From Myxococcota bacterium (lineage in GTDB: Bacteria; Myxococcota_A; Bradymonadia; UBA7976; UBA1532): 64,000 nucleotides of DNA. Location of the stretch: the NCBI GenBank assembly GCA_963169045.1, contig CAUJDF010000004.1, positions 1 to 64,000 on the forward strand, in the 5' to 3' direction. Every line of letters begins with the position of its first letter. The first letter of the stretch is position 1. The notes beneath the pieces are model-generated. The model was not told where the DNA came from and searched no databases. It worked only from the letters and a program-made list of their open reading frames with translations. Positions 29,936 to 36,699 of the stretch are shown piece after piece. Position numbers and translations under genes: made by a program.

Positions 29936-31987
29936 TCAGCGGCAGCCTTCACCGGCGGGGTCCTCGGGATCGCGCTGCTCGACGCGGCCGCCGGCGCCGC
30001 AGCTCAACTCCGCGTCCCGCTCGCCGTCGCGCGCGTACAGCAGGTTGGTGCCGCCGTTGCCGCGCAGCCGGTCGCGGCCGGCGCCGCCGTAGATCCGGTC
30101 GTCGCCCTCGTGGCCCTCGATCGTGTCGTTGCCGCCGAGACCGCGGATGACGTCGTCGCCCCCCCAGCCCCAGAGGGTGTCGTCGCCCTCGCTGCCGATC
30201 AGCTCGTCGTCGCCGCCGGCGCCCTCGAGGATCTCGATGTCGTCGGCGAGCCGCGTGCCCTGCTCGCGCGCGCAGAAGGCCGGCTGGAAGGCGCGGAAGC
30301 CGATCTGGGCCTCGATGCGCTGGCGGCGGCGCTCCGCGGCGCTGTCGAAACGCGTGCCGACGCGGGCGAAGCCGCCGACGTCCACGCCCGGACCGCCGAT
30401 GAACTCGTTGCCGGCGCACGGGTAGTTGCTGACGAGCTGGTCGTTGCCGGCGCCGGCGTCCATCACGTCGGCGTCCTGGCTCTCGCTGAGGAGCGCGTCG
30501 TCGCCGTCACCGCCGCTGAGCCGGTCGCGTCCCGTCCGGCCCGCGAAGAGGATGTCCTGGCCGGCGTGCCCGCCGAGCACGTCGTCGCCGTCGCCGCCGT
30601 CGAGCGTAGCCGTCATCTCGCGCGGGAAGCCGTTGCCCTCGAGCGCGATCGTGTCGTTGCCGGCGCCGCCGTAGCCGAGGATGAAGCGCAGCTCGGCCTC
30701 GAGCACGCAGCGGACCTCGGCGGGGCTCGCGGTGGCGACGCAGCCGGGTCCCGGCGAGACCCCGGCGCCGTCGGTCGCGCGCACCACGGCGACGCCGCGC
30801 ACGATCGAGACGGCGAGGCGATCGTCGCCGTCGCTGCCGAGCACGACCAGGCCCAGGTCCCGCGGGCCGGTGGCGAGGAACACGAACGGGCCCTCGGGTC
30901 GGTCCGCCGGCTCCCCCGGCTCGTGCCGCGTGCCCGGGCCGTCGAGGAGGGTGTCGGCGAAGGCCGATCCGATCACGACCTCCACACCGACGAGCGCCTC
31001 GCCGGCGCCGTCGCCGCTGGCGCGCCCGCGCGCAGGGTCGCGGTTGTCGACGACCACGCCCTCGACCGCCGGCAGACCGTCGAGCGCCTGGCCGGGGGGG
31101 GTGGCGGTCATGAAGCTGGCGGTGTCGCGGCCGGCGCCGCCGGTGATCTCGTCGCGGTTCGTGTCGCCGCGCAGCCAGTCGTCGCCCTCGCCGCCGTGCA
31201 TCACGTCGATGCCGTGCCCGCCGACCAGCAGGTCGTTCCCGTCGTCGCCGTACATCTCGTCGTCGAGCAGATCGCCGTAGAGGGCGTCGTTGCCGGGTCC
31301 GCCGCGGAGCAGGTCGCCGCCGCTGCGGCCGTGCAGGAGGTCGCGCCCCGCGCCGCCCTCGAGGCGGTCGCGGCCGAACCCGCCGTCGATGTAGTCGTCG
31401 CCGTCGCCACCGGTCACGAAGTCCTCGCCGCCGCCGGCGCAGATCACGTCGTCGCCGCCGTTGCCGTGGATCTCGTCGTCGCCCGCGTCGCCGAAGATGA
31501 CGTCCCGTCCGTTGGTGCCGACGAGCCGGTCGGGGCCGGGCGTGCCGACGATCGTCGGGCGGAGCGTCCGGCACGGATCGTCGGTCGGCGCGGCGAATCC
31601 GTCGGGCAGCGGACCGGGTGGCGTCGGCCCCGCGTCCCCGCCGGCGGCAGCGTCCGTCCCGTCGGGCGGCGCGACCGCGGCGTCGCCCTCGATCGGCCGC
31701 CCGGCATCGTCTACGAGCGGCGGCGCGCCGTCGGTCGCGCCGCCATCCGCGGTGGCCACGCCGCCATCCGTCGTGCGCGCGCCGCCATCCGCCGTGGCCG
31801 CGCCGCCATCCGCGGCGACCGGCGCGCCATCGCGGGCGGCCGCGTCGGCGTCGTCGGCCGGCGCCTGCGCGTCGCCTGCCGCCGGCCCGCCGTCGCCGGC
31901 GGCCCCGGACGCCCCCTCGTCGGCGCAGCCCGCCGACAGCGCCCACGCCACGACGGCGATCCGAAACGCAGCAAACGCTCCCCCCAC
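29936..31987 (-). CDS. Lipoprotein with hemolysin-type calcium-binding repeats
   Basis: 683 aa; GTG 31987 follows GAGAGGGGGGC. Signal peptide and lipobox LSAGC (residue 21), then ~110 residues of Asp/Ala/Gly linker (ADGGA-type repeats). Calcium-binding RTX nonapeptides (GGxGxDxhx) occur in two blocks, about residues 140-290 (GGAGRDLLHG, GGPGNDALYG, GGEGDDWLRG) and 480-660 (GGDGDDVLGG, GGDGDDALLS, GLGGNDTIEG, GGAGRDRLRG). RTX proteins usually leave by type I secretion; this one has a Sec lipoprotein signal and no T1SS genes nearby. Likely a surface calcium-stabilised beta roll; ligand unknown. Confidence 0.9.
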   Translation of the reverse strand: MGGAFAAFRIAVVAWALSAGCADEGASGAAGDGGPAAGDAQAPADDADAAARDGAPVAADGGAATADGGARTTDGGVATADGGATDGAPPLVDDAGRPIEGDAAVAPPDGTDAAAGGDAGPTPPGPLPDGFAAPTDDPCRTLRPTIVGTPGPDRLVGTNGRDVIFGDAGDDEIHGNGGDDVICAGGGEDFVTGGDGDDYIDGGFGRDRLEGGAGRDLLHGRSGGDLLRGGPGNDALYGDLLDDEMYGDDGNDLLVGGHGIDVMHGGEGDDWLRGDTNRDEITGGAGRDTASFMTATPPGQALDGLPAVEGVVVDNRDPARGRASGDGAGEALVGVEVVIGSAFADTLLDGPGTRHEPGEPADRPEGPFVFLATGPRDLGLVVLGSDGDDRLAVSIVRGVAVVRATDGAGVSPGPGCVATASPAEVRCVLEAELRFILGYGGAGNDTIALEGNGFPREMTATLDGGDGDDVLGGHAGQDILFAGRTGRDRLSGGDGDDALLSESQDADVMDAGAGNDQLVSNYPCAGNEFIGGPGVDVGGFARVGTRFDSAAERRRQRIEAQIGFRAFQPAFCAREQGTRLADDIEILEGAGGDDELIGSEGDDTLWGWGGDDVIRGLGGNDTIEGHEGDDRIYGGAGRDRLRGNGGTNLLYARDGERDAELSCGAGGRVEQRDPEDPAGEGCR

Positions 31988-32121
31988 GCGCCCCCCTCTC
32001 GTCGAAGCGGGGCGACGCCAGCTGCACGTCGCGCGCCAGACGCGGTTTCAGCCGCCGGCGGCTTCGAAGTGGGACCTGCGCGTCACAGGGGTCTGCCTGG
32101 ACCGTGTCGCGGCGGACGCAT
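31988..32121. other. Intergenic gap between two minus-strand lipoprotein genes
   Basis: 134 bp. Holds the ribosome site of the calcium-repeat gene and a GC-rich hairpin (GCCGCCGGCGGC at about 32052) lying between the two genes; no T-run follows, so a rho-independent terminator cannot be claimed. Confidence 0.3.
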
Positions 32122-33282
32122 TCAGCGGCGCAGCAGCTCGTTGAGGGCTTCGTTCAGGTCGCTCTGCCCCGACCGGTCCGAGTGCAGGTACTCGAAGGTG
32201 CGGCCGCGGACGACGGCGTTCCACGGCAGGCCGAACTCGCCGTTCGGTCCGAAGTACGCCCACATGTGCTGGAACGTGGTGGCGAAGCTGCCCTGGCCGT
32301 CGTGGTCGATGTAGAAGCGCTCGGGATCGGCGCCGAAGTGTCGGGCGTAGCGGCGGCAGAAGTCGAGCGTCGGCCGACCGTAGGCGCTGTCCTCGCCGAC
32401 GATGATCATGGGGCGGATGGAGAACGTGCCGCGGTCGCGCTGGATGTTGTCCATGGCCTGCAGCGCCTGGGGGATGAACTGCTCGCAGGCCGAGCACCAG
32501 CCGGCGCTGGCGATGATCCACACGCCCAGCGCGTTGGCGGCGTGGCGGTGCAGGCTGACCATGCGTTCGGACGCGCAGTTCTGCAGACGGAAGTCGGTGA
32601 CGATCTCGCCGAGCCGGGCCGGCCGGGGGAGGACCTCCTGGTCGATCGTCTGCTCGGGGTTGCACCAGCGATCGCCGCGCGCGACCGGCGTGGAGCGCCG
32701 CGTCGCGCGATCGATCGTCACCTGTTCGAGCTCGAGGCCGTGCAGCGTGGCGACGAAGCGCCCGCCGACCTCCTCGAGCGCGTCGATCACGACGGTGCCG
32801 GCGCGCGGGTAGAAGACCTTGCGACAGCCCTCCTGCGGGTCGCACTCGCGCAGGCCGGTGACACAGACCTGGCAGTCTTCGTAGTTGGTGCCGGTCAGGT
32901 CGTAGGCGCCCGGGCCGACGGCGCCGCCCGCGTCGCGGATCTCGATGATGACCGCCGCGAACGGGTTCATGTTGCCGTCGAGCGCCTGGTAGCGCAGGCC
33001 GCCCTCGTCGAGCTGGACGCGCTCCTGGACGGGGACGAAGGGATCGCCGTCGCACGTGGGCCAGGGGGACGCGTCGGGCGCCGCGTCCGCCGGATCGGGG
33101 GCGCCGTCGGCGGCCCGCGCGCCGGCGTCGGGCGTCGCGGCGGCGGCGTCGGGCGTCACGGCGGCGGCGTCGGGCGCCTCGGCGGCGGCGTCCGGCGCGG
33201 CGGCCTCGGCCTCGTCGTCGGCCCCGCCGCAACCGCCGGCCGCGAGACACGTCAATGCGATGATCAGGAAACTGCGGCGCAT
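32122..33282 (-). CDS. Thioredoxin-fold lipoprotein with Asp/Ala linker
   Basis: 386 aa; ATG 33282 has GGAGGGGG 3 bp upstream. Signal peptide with lipobox LAAGGC (Cys 18), then ~60 residues of PDAAA/DA-rich linker. A beta-rich middle (about 75-215) contains Cys pairs (CQVCVTG). From about 245 a thioredoxin-like domain: ALGVWIIASAGWCSACEQFI with an active-site CSAC, then IRPMIIVGED and a C-terminal alpha/beta part. Suggests a membrane-tethered periplasmic or surface thiol oxidoreductase. Divergent from the M60 peptidase gene over a 132-bp shared promoter region. Confidence 0.85.
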   Translation of the reverse strand: MRRSFLIIALTCLAAGGCGGADDEAEAAAPDAAAEAPDAAAVTPDAAAATPDAGARAADGAPDPADAAPDASPWPTCDGDPFVPVQERVQLDEGGLRYQALDGNMNPFAAVIIEIRDAGGAVGPGAYDLTGTNYEDCQVCVTGLRECDPQEGCRKVFYPRAGTVVIDALEEVGGRFVATLHGLELEQVTIDRATRRSTPVARGDRWCNPEQTIDQEVLPRPARLGEIVTDFRLQNCASERMVSLHRHAANALGVWIIASAGWCSACEQFIPQALQAMDNIQRDRGTFSIRPMIIVGEDSAYGRPTLDFCRRYARHFGADPERFYIDHDGQGSFATTFQHMWAYFGPNGEFGLPWNAVVRGRTFEYLHSDRSGQSDLNEALNELLRR

Positions 33283-33414
33283 GACCCCCTCCGTGCGCAC
33301 CACTACACACGATTGCGGGCGCGGACACCAGCGCTCGGACGCGGCGGACGGTCGCGGGGGCGACGCCGAGTGTGCGAAGGTCCCCGCAGCAACGTTGGGC
33401 GGGGTCGAGGCGCG
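33283..33414. promoter_or_regulatory. Shared divergent upstream region
   Basis: 132 bp between the divergently transcribed thioredoxin-like and M60 lipoprotein genes; it must hold both promoters. It is slightly more AT-rich near 33297-33315 (ccactacacacgattg), but no convincing -35/-10 pair is seen. Confidence 0.35.
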
Positions 33415-35268
33415 ATGCGGCGGTGGCTCTGGGGATGGATGGTCGTGCTGGCGGGGTGCGCCGGCGGCGGGTCGGGGGACGGCTCGCGCGATGGCGCGGT
33501 CGCCGGCGACGGCGCGGTCGAGGCGCCCGACGGCGCGATCGGCAGCGACGGCGCGGTCGGCGACGGCGCGATCGAAGCGCCTGACGGCGCGGTCGAGCGT
33601 CCGGACGGCGCCACCGCCGACGCGGCGCCGCCCGTCGACCCCGACGCGTTCGTGCCCCCGGTCGAGCGCCCGTCGTGCGCACCGTGCGCCGCGGCGCGCG
33701 CCGCCCTCACGGACGGGCTGCAGCGCGTCCACTTCGACCTGCTGATGAGCCGCGTCGAGGCCGACCGCGCCACATACGTGCCGCTCGTCTGGGGCTCGCC
33801 GCGGGCGACGGGCGGCGACGTCGCCGGCCTCGCGGGGACGCTGCCCGCGCCCGGCTGGCTGGGCCTCGTCGGCGCCGGTCGGGTCGTCGTCTGGGCCGGC
33901 CACGAGGGCGCGTTCGGCGGCGGCGGCGACGGGCGCGTCGACAACGACGCCTTCCGCCAGCGCCTGGTCACGTGGCTGCTCGGCGGCGGCGCGCGGCTCG
34001 GCTTCGCCACCGGGCACGGCGAGTGGCTGCGGCCCGACGGGTTCTCGCCGGCGGTGCGCCGCGCGCTCGAGGCGGCCGGCGTGCGCGTCGTGTCGCTGGA
34101 CGGCCCGCTCGACGCCGCCGCGCTGGCCGGCGTCGACGCGCTCGTCCTCGGCAACCCCTGGGGCGAGGTCGGCGACGCGGAGCTCGCGGCGCTCGACGCC
34201 TGGGTGCGCGGCGGCGGCGGCCTGCTCGCCCTCGGCCTCGGCTGGAGCTGGCGCGGCAGCAACGCCGATCCCGACGCCGCGCGCTACCCGGTCCAGCGCC
34301 TCGGGGCCCGGCTCGGCTTCGACGTCCGGGACGGGGCCATCTCCGATCCGGGGGCGCCCGCGGGCACCCCCGCCATGCCTGCCTATGACATCCGCCCGCT
34401 CGACGAGTGGCAGCCGCTCGACCTGGTGGTCCTGCGCGCCGCCGACACCGACGTCGGGCGCGTGAAGGTGCTCGCCGGGTCGGGCGGGCGGGCGCTCTAT
34501 GTCATCGAAGGGCGGCACATGGGTCTGTCGCTGCCGACGGACGACTGGACGCTGCTCGACGACCCCGCCGGCGCGCTCGAGGCGCTCGACGCGCTGTACG
34601 AGGCGGAGCGCGCGCTGGCCGGGGGCCACGCGCCGTTCGGCGGCGCGAAGGTCTGGATCATCGGCGAGGACGCGCCGGACGCGCCGTGGTGGATGCACTC
34701 CGGCAACCCCATCGTCTACAAGGTCGAGGCCGCGCGCGCCGAGATCATCGCGCGGCTGAACGCCGAGGGACACCCGGGCTGGGGCATCGCCCACGAGCAG
34801 GGACACAACATGCACGCCGCGGCCTGCGGCGATCTGTTCGTCGCCGACGGCACCGGCGAGGTGTGGCCCAACGTCTTCGGTCTGTTCAGCTATCGGCAGA
34901 ACGGCTGGGACTGGGCGCCGCAGATGGGCGCGGATCTGTTCGCGGCGGGACACGCCTACCACGCGCAGGCGGCGCCCGACATCGGGCAGCTGCGGCGCGA
35001 CCCGTTCATCCTGCTGGGCTGCCTCGAGCTCATCTGGTCGCGGTACGGCTGGGAAGGCATGGAGCGCTTCATGACGCGGGCCGCGGCCGACCGGGCGATG
35101 GGCCGGCAGGCCGGCGACGACGCCACGCGCATCGCGTACTGGGTCGAGAACCTGAGCCGCGCCTACGAGGTCGACTTCGCGCCGCTCATCGCCCACTGGG
35201 GCTTCCCCGTGAGCGAGGCGACGCGCGCCGTCACGCGCGCCTGGCCGCCGAGCGACATCGGCTGGTAA
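33415..35268 (+). CDS. M60-like (enhancin-type) metallopeptidase lipoprotein
   Basis: 617 aa. Signal peptide MRRWLWGWMVVLAGC lipidated at Cys 15, then ~55 residues of DGA-type linker. Residues ~90-400 form an alpha/beta domain like the glutamine-amidotransferase-like N-terminal part of M60 proteins (ALVLGNPWGE, GGGLLALGLGWSW). The peptidase domain follows: zinc motif IAHEQGHNMH (HExxH near residue 460), a Glu ligand downstream in GTGEVWPNVF, then a helical C-terminus. M60 enzymes degrade mucin-type glycoproteins or insect mucin; in a soil myxobacterium it may serve predation or glycoprotein turnover (inference). Confidence 0.9.
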   Translation: MRRWLWGWMVVLAGCAGGGSGDGSRDGAVAGDGAVEAPDGAIGSDGAVGDGAIEAPDGAVERPDGATADAAPPVDPDAFVPPVERPSCAPCAAARAALTDGLQRVHFDLLMSRVEADRATYVPLVWGSPRATGGDVAGLAGTLPAPGWLGLVGAGRVVVWAGHEGAFGGGGDGRVDNDAFRQRLVTWLLGGGARLGFATGHGEWLRPDGFSPAVRRALEAAGVRVVSLDGPLDAAALAGVDALVLGNPWGEVGDAELAALDAWVRGGGGLLALGLGWSWRGSNADPDAARYPVQRLGARLGFDVRDGAISDPGAPAGTPAMPAYDIRPLDEWQPLDLVVLRAADTDVGRVKVLAGSGGRALYVIEGRHMGLSLPTDDWTLLDDPAGALEALDALYEAERALAGGHAPFGGAKVWIIGEDAPDAPWWMHSGNPIVYKVEAARAEIIARLNAEGHPGWGIAHEQGHNMHAAACGDLFVADGTGEVWPNVFGLFSYRQNGWDWAPQMGADLFAAGHAYHAQAAPDIGQLRRDPFILLGCLELIWSRYGWEGMERFMTRAAADRAMGRQAGDDATRIAYWVENLSRAYEVDFAPLIAHWGFPVSEATRAVTRAWPPSDIGW

Positions 35269-35328
35269 TCAGCGCCGGCCGGCAACGGCGATGCGCGCCG
35301 GCGGGCCGTGTGCGGTTATCATCCGCAG

Positions 35329-36093
35329 ATGCACGACGACCAGAAGACGCTCCGCCTCGCGTGCCTCCTCGTCGCCGCCGGGCTCGCCGCTTGCGACGAC
35401 GGCGGGAGCGGCGCCGCCGACGCCGCGCCCGACGCGGCGCCGCTGACCTTCGACGCCGCGCCGCCGGGCGACAGCGGCGCGCCGCCGCCGCGCGACATCG
35501 ACTGCGCCGCCCTCGCGGCGACGTATGGCACTCGCTGTCCGGAGCACCTGGGCATCAGCGACGACACGACGGCGTGCGCGGCCATCCGCGACGGCCAGGC
35601 CGCCGGATCGCCGCGGGCGCCGATCGCCCGCGCCGCGGCGGTCTGCGCGCAGGCCGGGGAGAGCTGCGACCGCATCTTCGTCTGCGTCGCCGACGAGCAC
35701 GGCCTCAGCGCGCTGACGACGACGGCCCACGTCACGGGCGGGGCGGTCGTCGAGGGCGACGCCTTCATCTTCGACGCGCGCGACGCCTGGGCCTGGCTGG
35801 CGACGAAGGGCGGCGGCGATCCGGGCGACCTCGAGGTGCTGTTCACCCACGAGGGCGAGCCCTGGTACTTCAAGCTCGAGGACTTCGCCGAGCGCGCCTT
35901 CGACCTGCCCTACCGCGTCGACCTCGACCACCCCGTCAAGCTCGAGAACGGCGAGGACAACGTGGAGATCACCGTCGGCACCGTGGAGATCGACGCGTTC
36001 TCGCTGCCCGGCGCCTTCGAGCTGTCGGCCCGGGCGATGGACGAGGCGACGGGCGAGGAGATCGACCTGCGGGTGCGCGGCACGTTCGAGTGA
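35329..36093 (+). CDS. Uncharacterised lipoprotein
   Basis: 254 aa; start ATG 35329 (an in-frame start at 35308 would put extra residues before the signal peptide). Lipobox LAAC at Cys 21 with DDGGSGAADAA-type linker to about residue 60. The mature domain has an N-terminal half with six Cys (DCAALAATYGTRCPEHLG, TACAAIRD, VCAQAGESCDRIFVCVAD), then a beta-rich half ending FELSARAMDEATGEEIDLRV. Not recognised. It lies 60 bp after the M60 peptidase gene on the same strand and may be co-transcribed. Confidence 0.75.
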   Translation: MHDDQKTLRLACLLVAAGLAACDDGGSGAADAAPDAAPLTFDAAPPGDSGAPPPRDIDCAALAATYGTRCPEHLGISDDTTACAAIRDGQAAGSPRAPIARAAAVCAQAGESCDRIFVCVADEHGLSALTTTAHVTGGAVVEGDAFIFDARDAWAWLATKGGGDPGDLEVLFTHEGEPWYFKLEDFAERAFDLPYRVDLDHPVKLENGEDNVEITVGTVEIDAFSLPGAFELSARAMDEATGEEIDLRVRGTFE

Positions 36094-36105
36094 GGGCGGG
36101 TCGAA

Positions 36106-36561
36106 TCAGCGCGGCACGGCCGGGGGCGGATCGCACGCCTCGCTGGTGAGGCGCGCGTTGCACTGCCAGATGTAGCTCGAGTCCGTGATCGGCGGCGCGA
36201 TCACCACCGATTTCGCCTCCTGCTTCTTGGTGCGGCCGAAGCCATCCGAGCAGAAGGTGGTGGTCACCGGCGCGGTGGGGTGTATCCCGAGCCGCACGGC
36301 GATCTTCTTGCCCTTGGGCAGCGTGCCCGTCTTGTGGGCGATCTCGAAGCGCGTGGCCTGGAAGATGTCCTGCGAGGCCGGCGGCGCCGCCGGATCGACA
36401 CGGCAGTCGAACGTCGCCGCGACGGCGGCGGCGGCGATGGGCGTCTTGGCGGCGGTCGTGGCGCGGGTGGCCCCGCCGGCGGGCGGATTGCCGGCGTGCG
36501 CGGCGCCGCCGAACAGGACGGCGGCCAGTGCGATGCGACCGATGGGACGGAAGAGAGACAT
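36106..36561 (-). CDS. Small uncharacterised exported protein
   Basis: 151 aa; ATG 36561 has GAGGTG 3-6 bp upstream. Signal peptide MSLFRPIGRIALAAVLFGGAAHA. The mature region starts with an Ala/Thr-rich segment (about 25-50) and a beta-rich domain with four Cys (DCRVDPAAP, TTFCSDGF, YIWQCNARLTSEACDP). Convergent with the 254-aa lipoprotein gene, 12 bp apart. Function unknown. Confidence 0.7.
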   Translation of the reverse strand: MSLFRPIGRIALAAVLFGGAAHAGNPPAGGATRATTAAKTPIAAAAVAATFDCRVDPAAPPASQDIFQATRFEIAHKTGTLPKGKKIAVRLGIHPTAPVTTTFCSDGFGRTKKQEAKSVVIAPPITDSSYIWQCNARLTSEACDPPPAVPR

Positions 36562-36629
36562 GAACACACCTCGCGATGGGGTCCGCGGAGCGGACGGACG
36601 TTGTGCTTGCGGGGTCCGCTCGGAGGGAC

Positions 36630-36645
36630 GCCGCCCGTGGGCGGC
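36630..36645. other. GC-rich hairpin between two minus-strand genes
   Basis: GCCGCCC-GT-GGGCGGC, a perfect 7-bp stem in the 138-bp gap downstream of the Cys-rich lipoprotein gene. On the plus strand it is followed by TTT; on the minus strand, the transcribed one, it has no T-run, so a terminator role is uncertain. Confidence 0.3.
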
Positions 36646-36699
36646 TTTGCGGAGAATCTTACGCGGGCGTGTCGTTTTTCTTCGGGGCGGGCGGGAGAA

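Noticed and set aside
30110-32314. 734-aa plus-strand open frame opposite the calcium-repeat lipoprotein
   Set aside because: Ala/Val/Asp-rich mirror of the repeat gene; no ribosome site and no domain.
36630-36645. Rho-independent terminator of the Cys-rich lipoprotein gene
   Set aside because: The stem is good, but on the transcribed minus strand there is no T-run after it.
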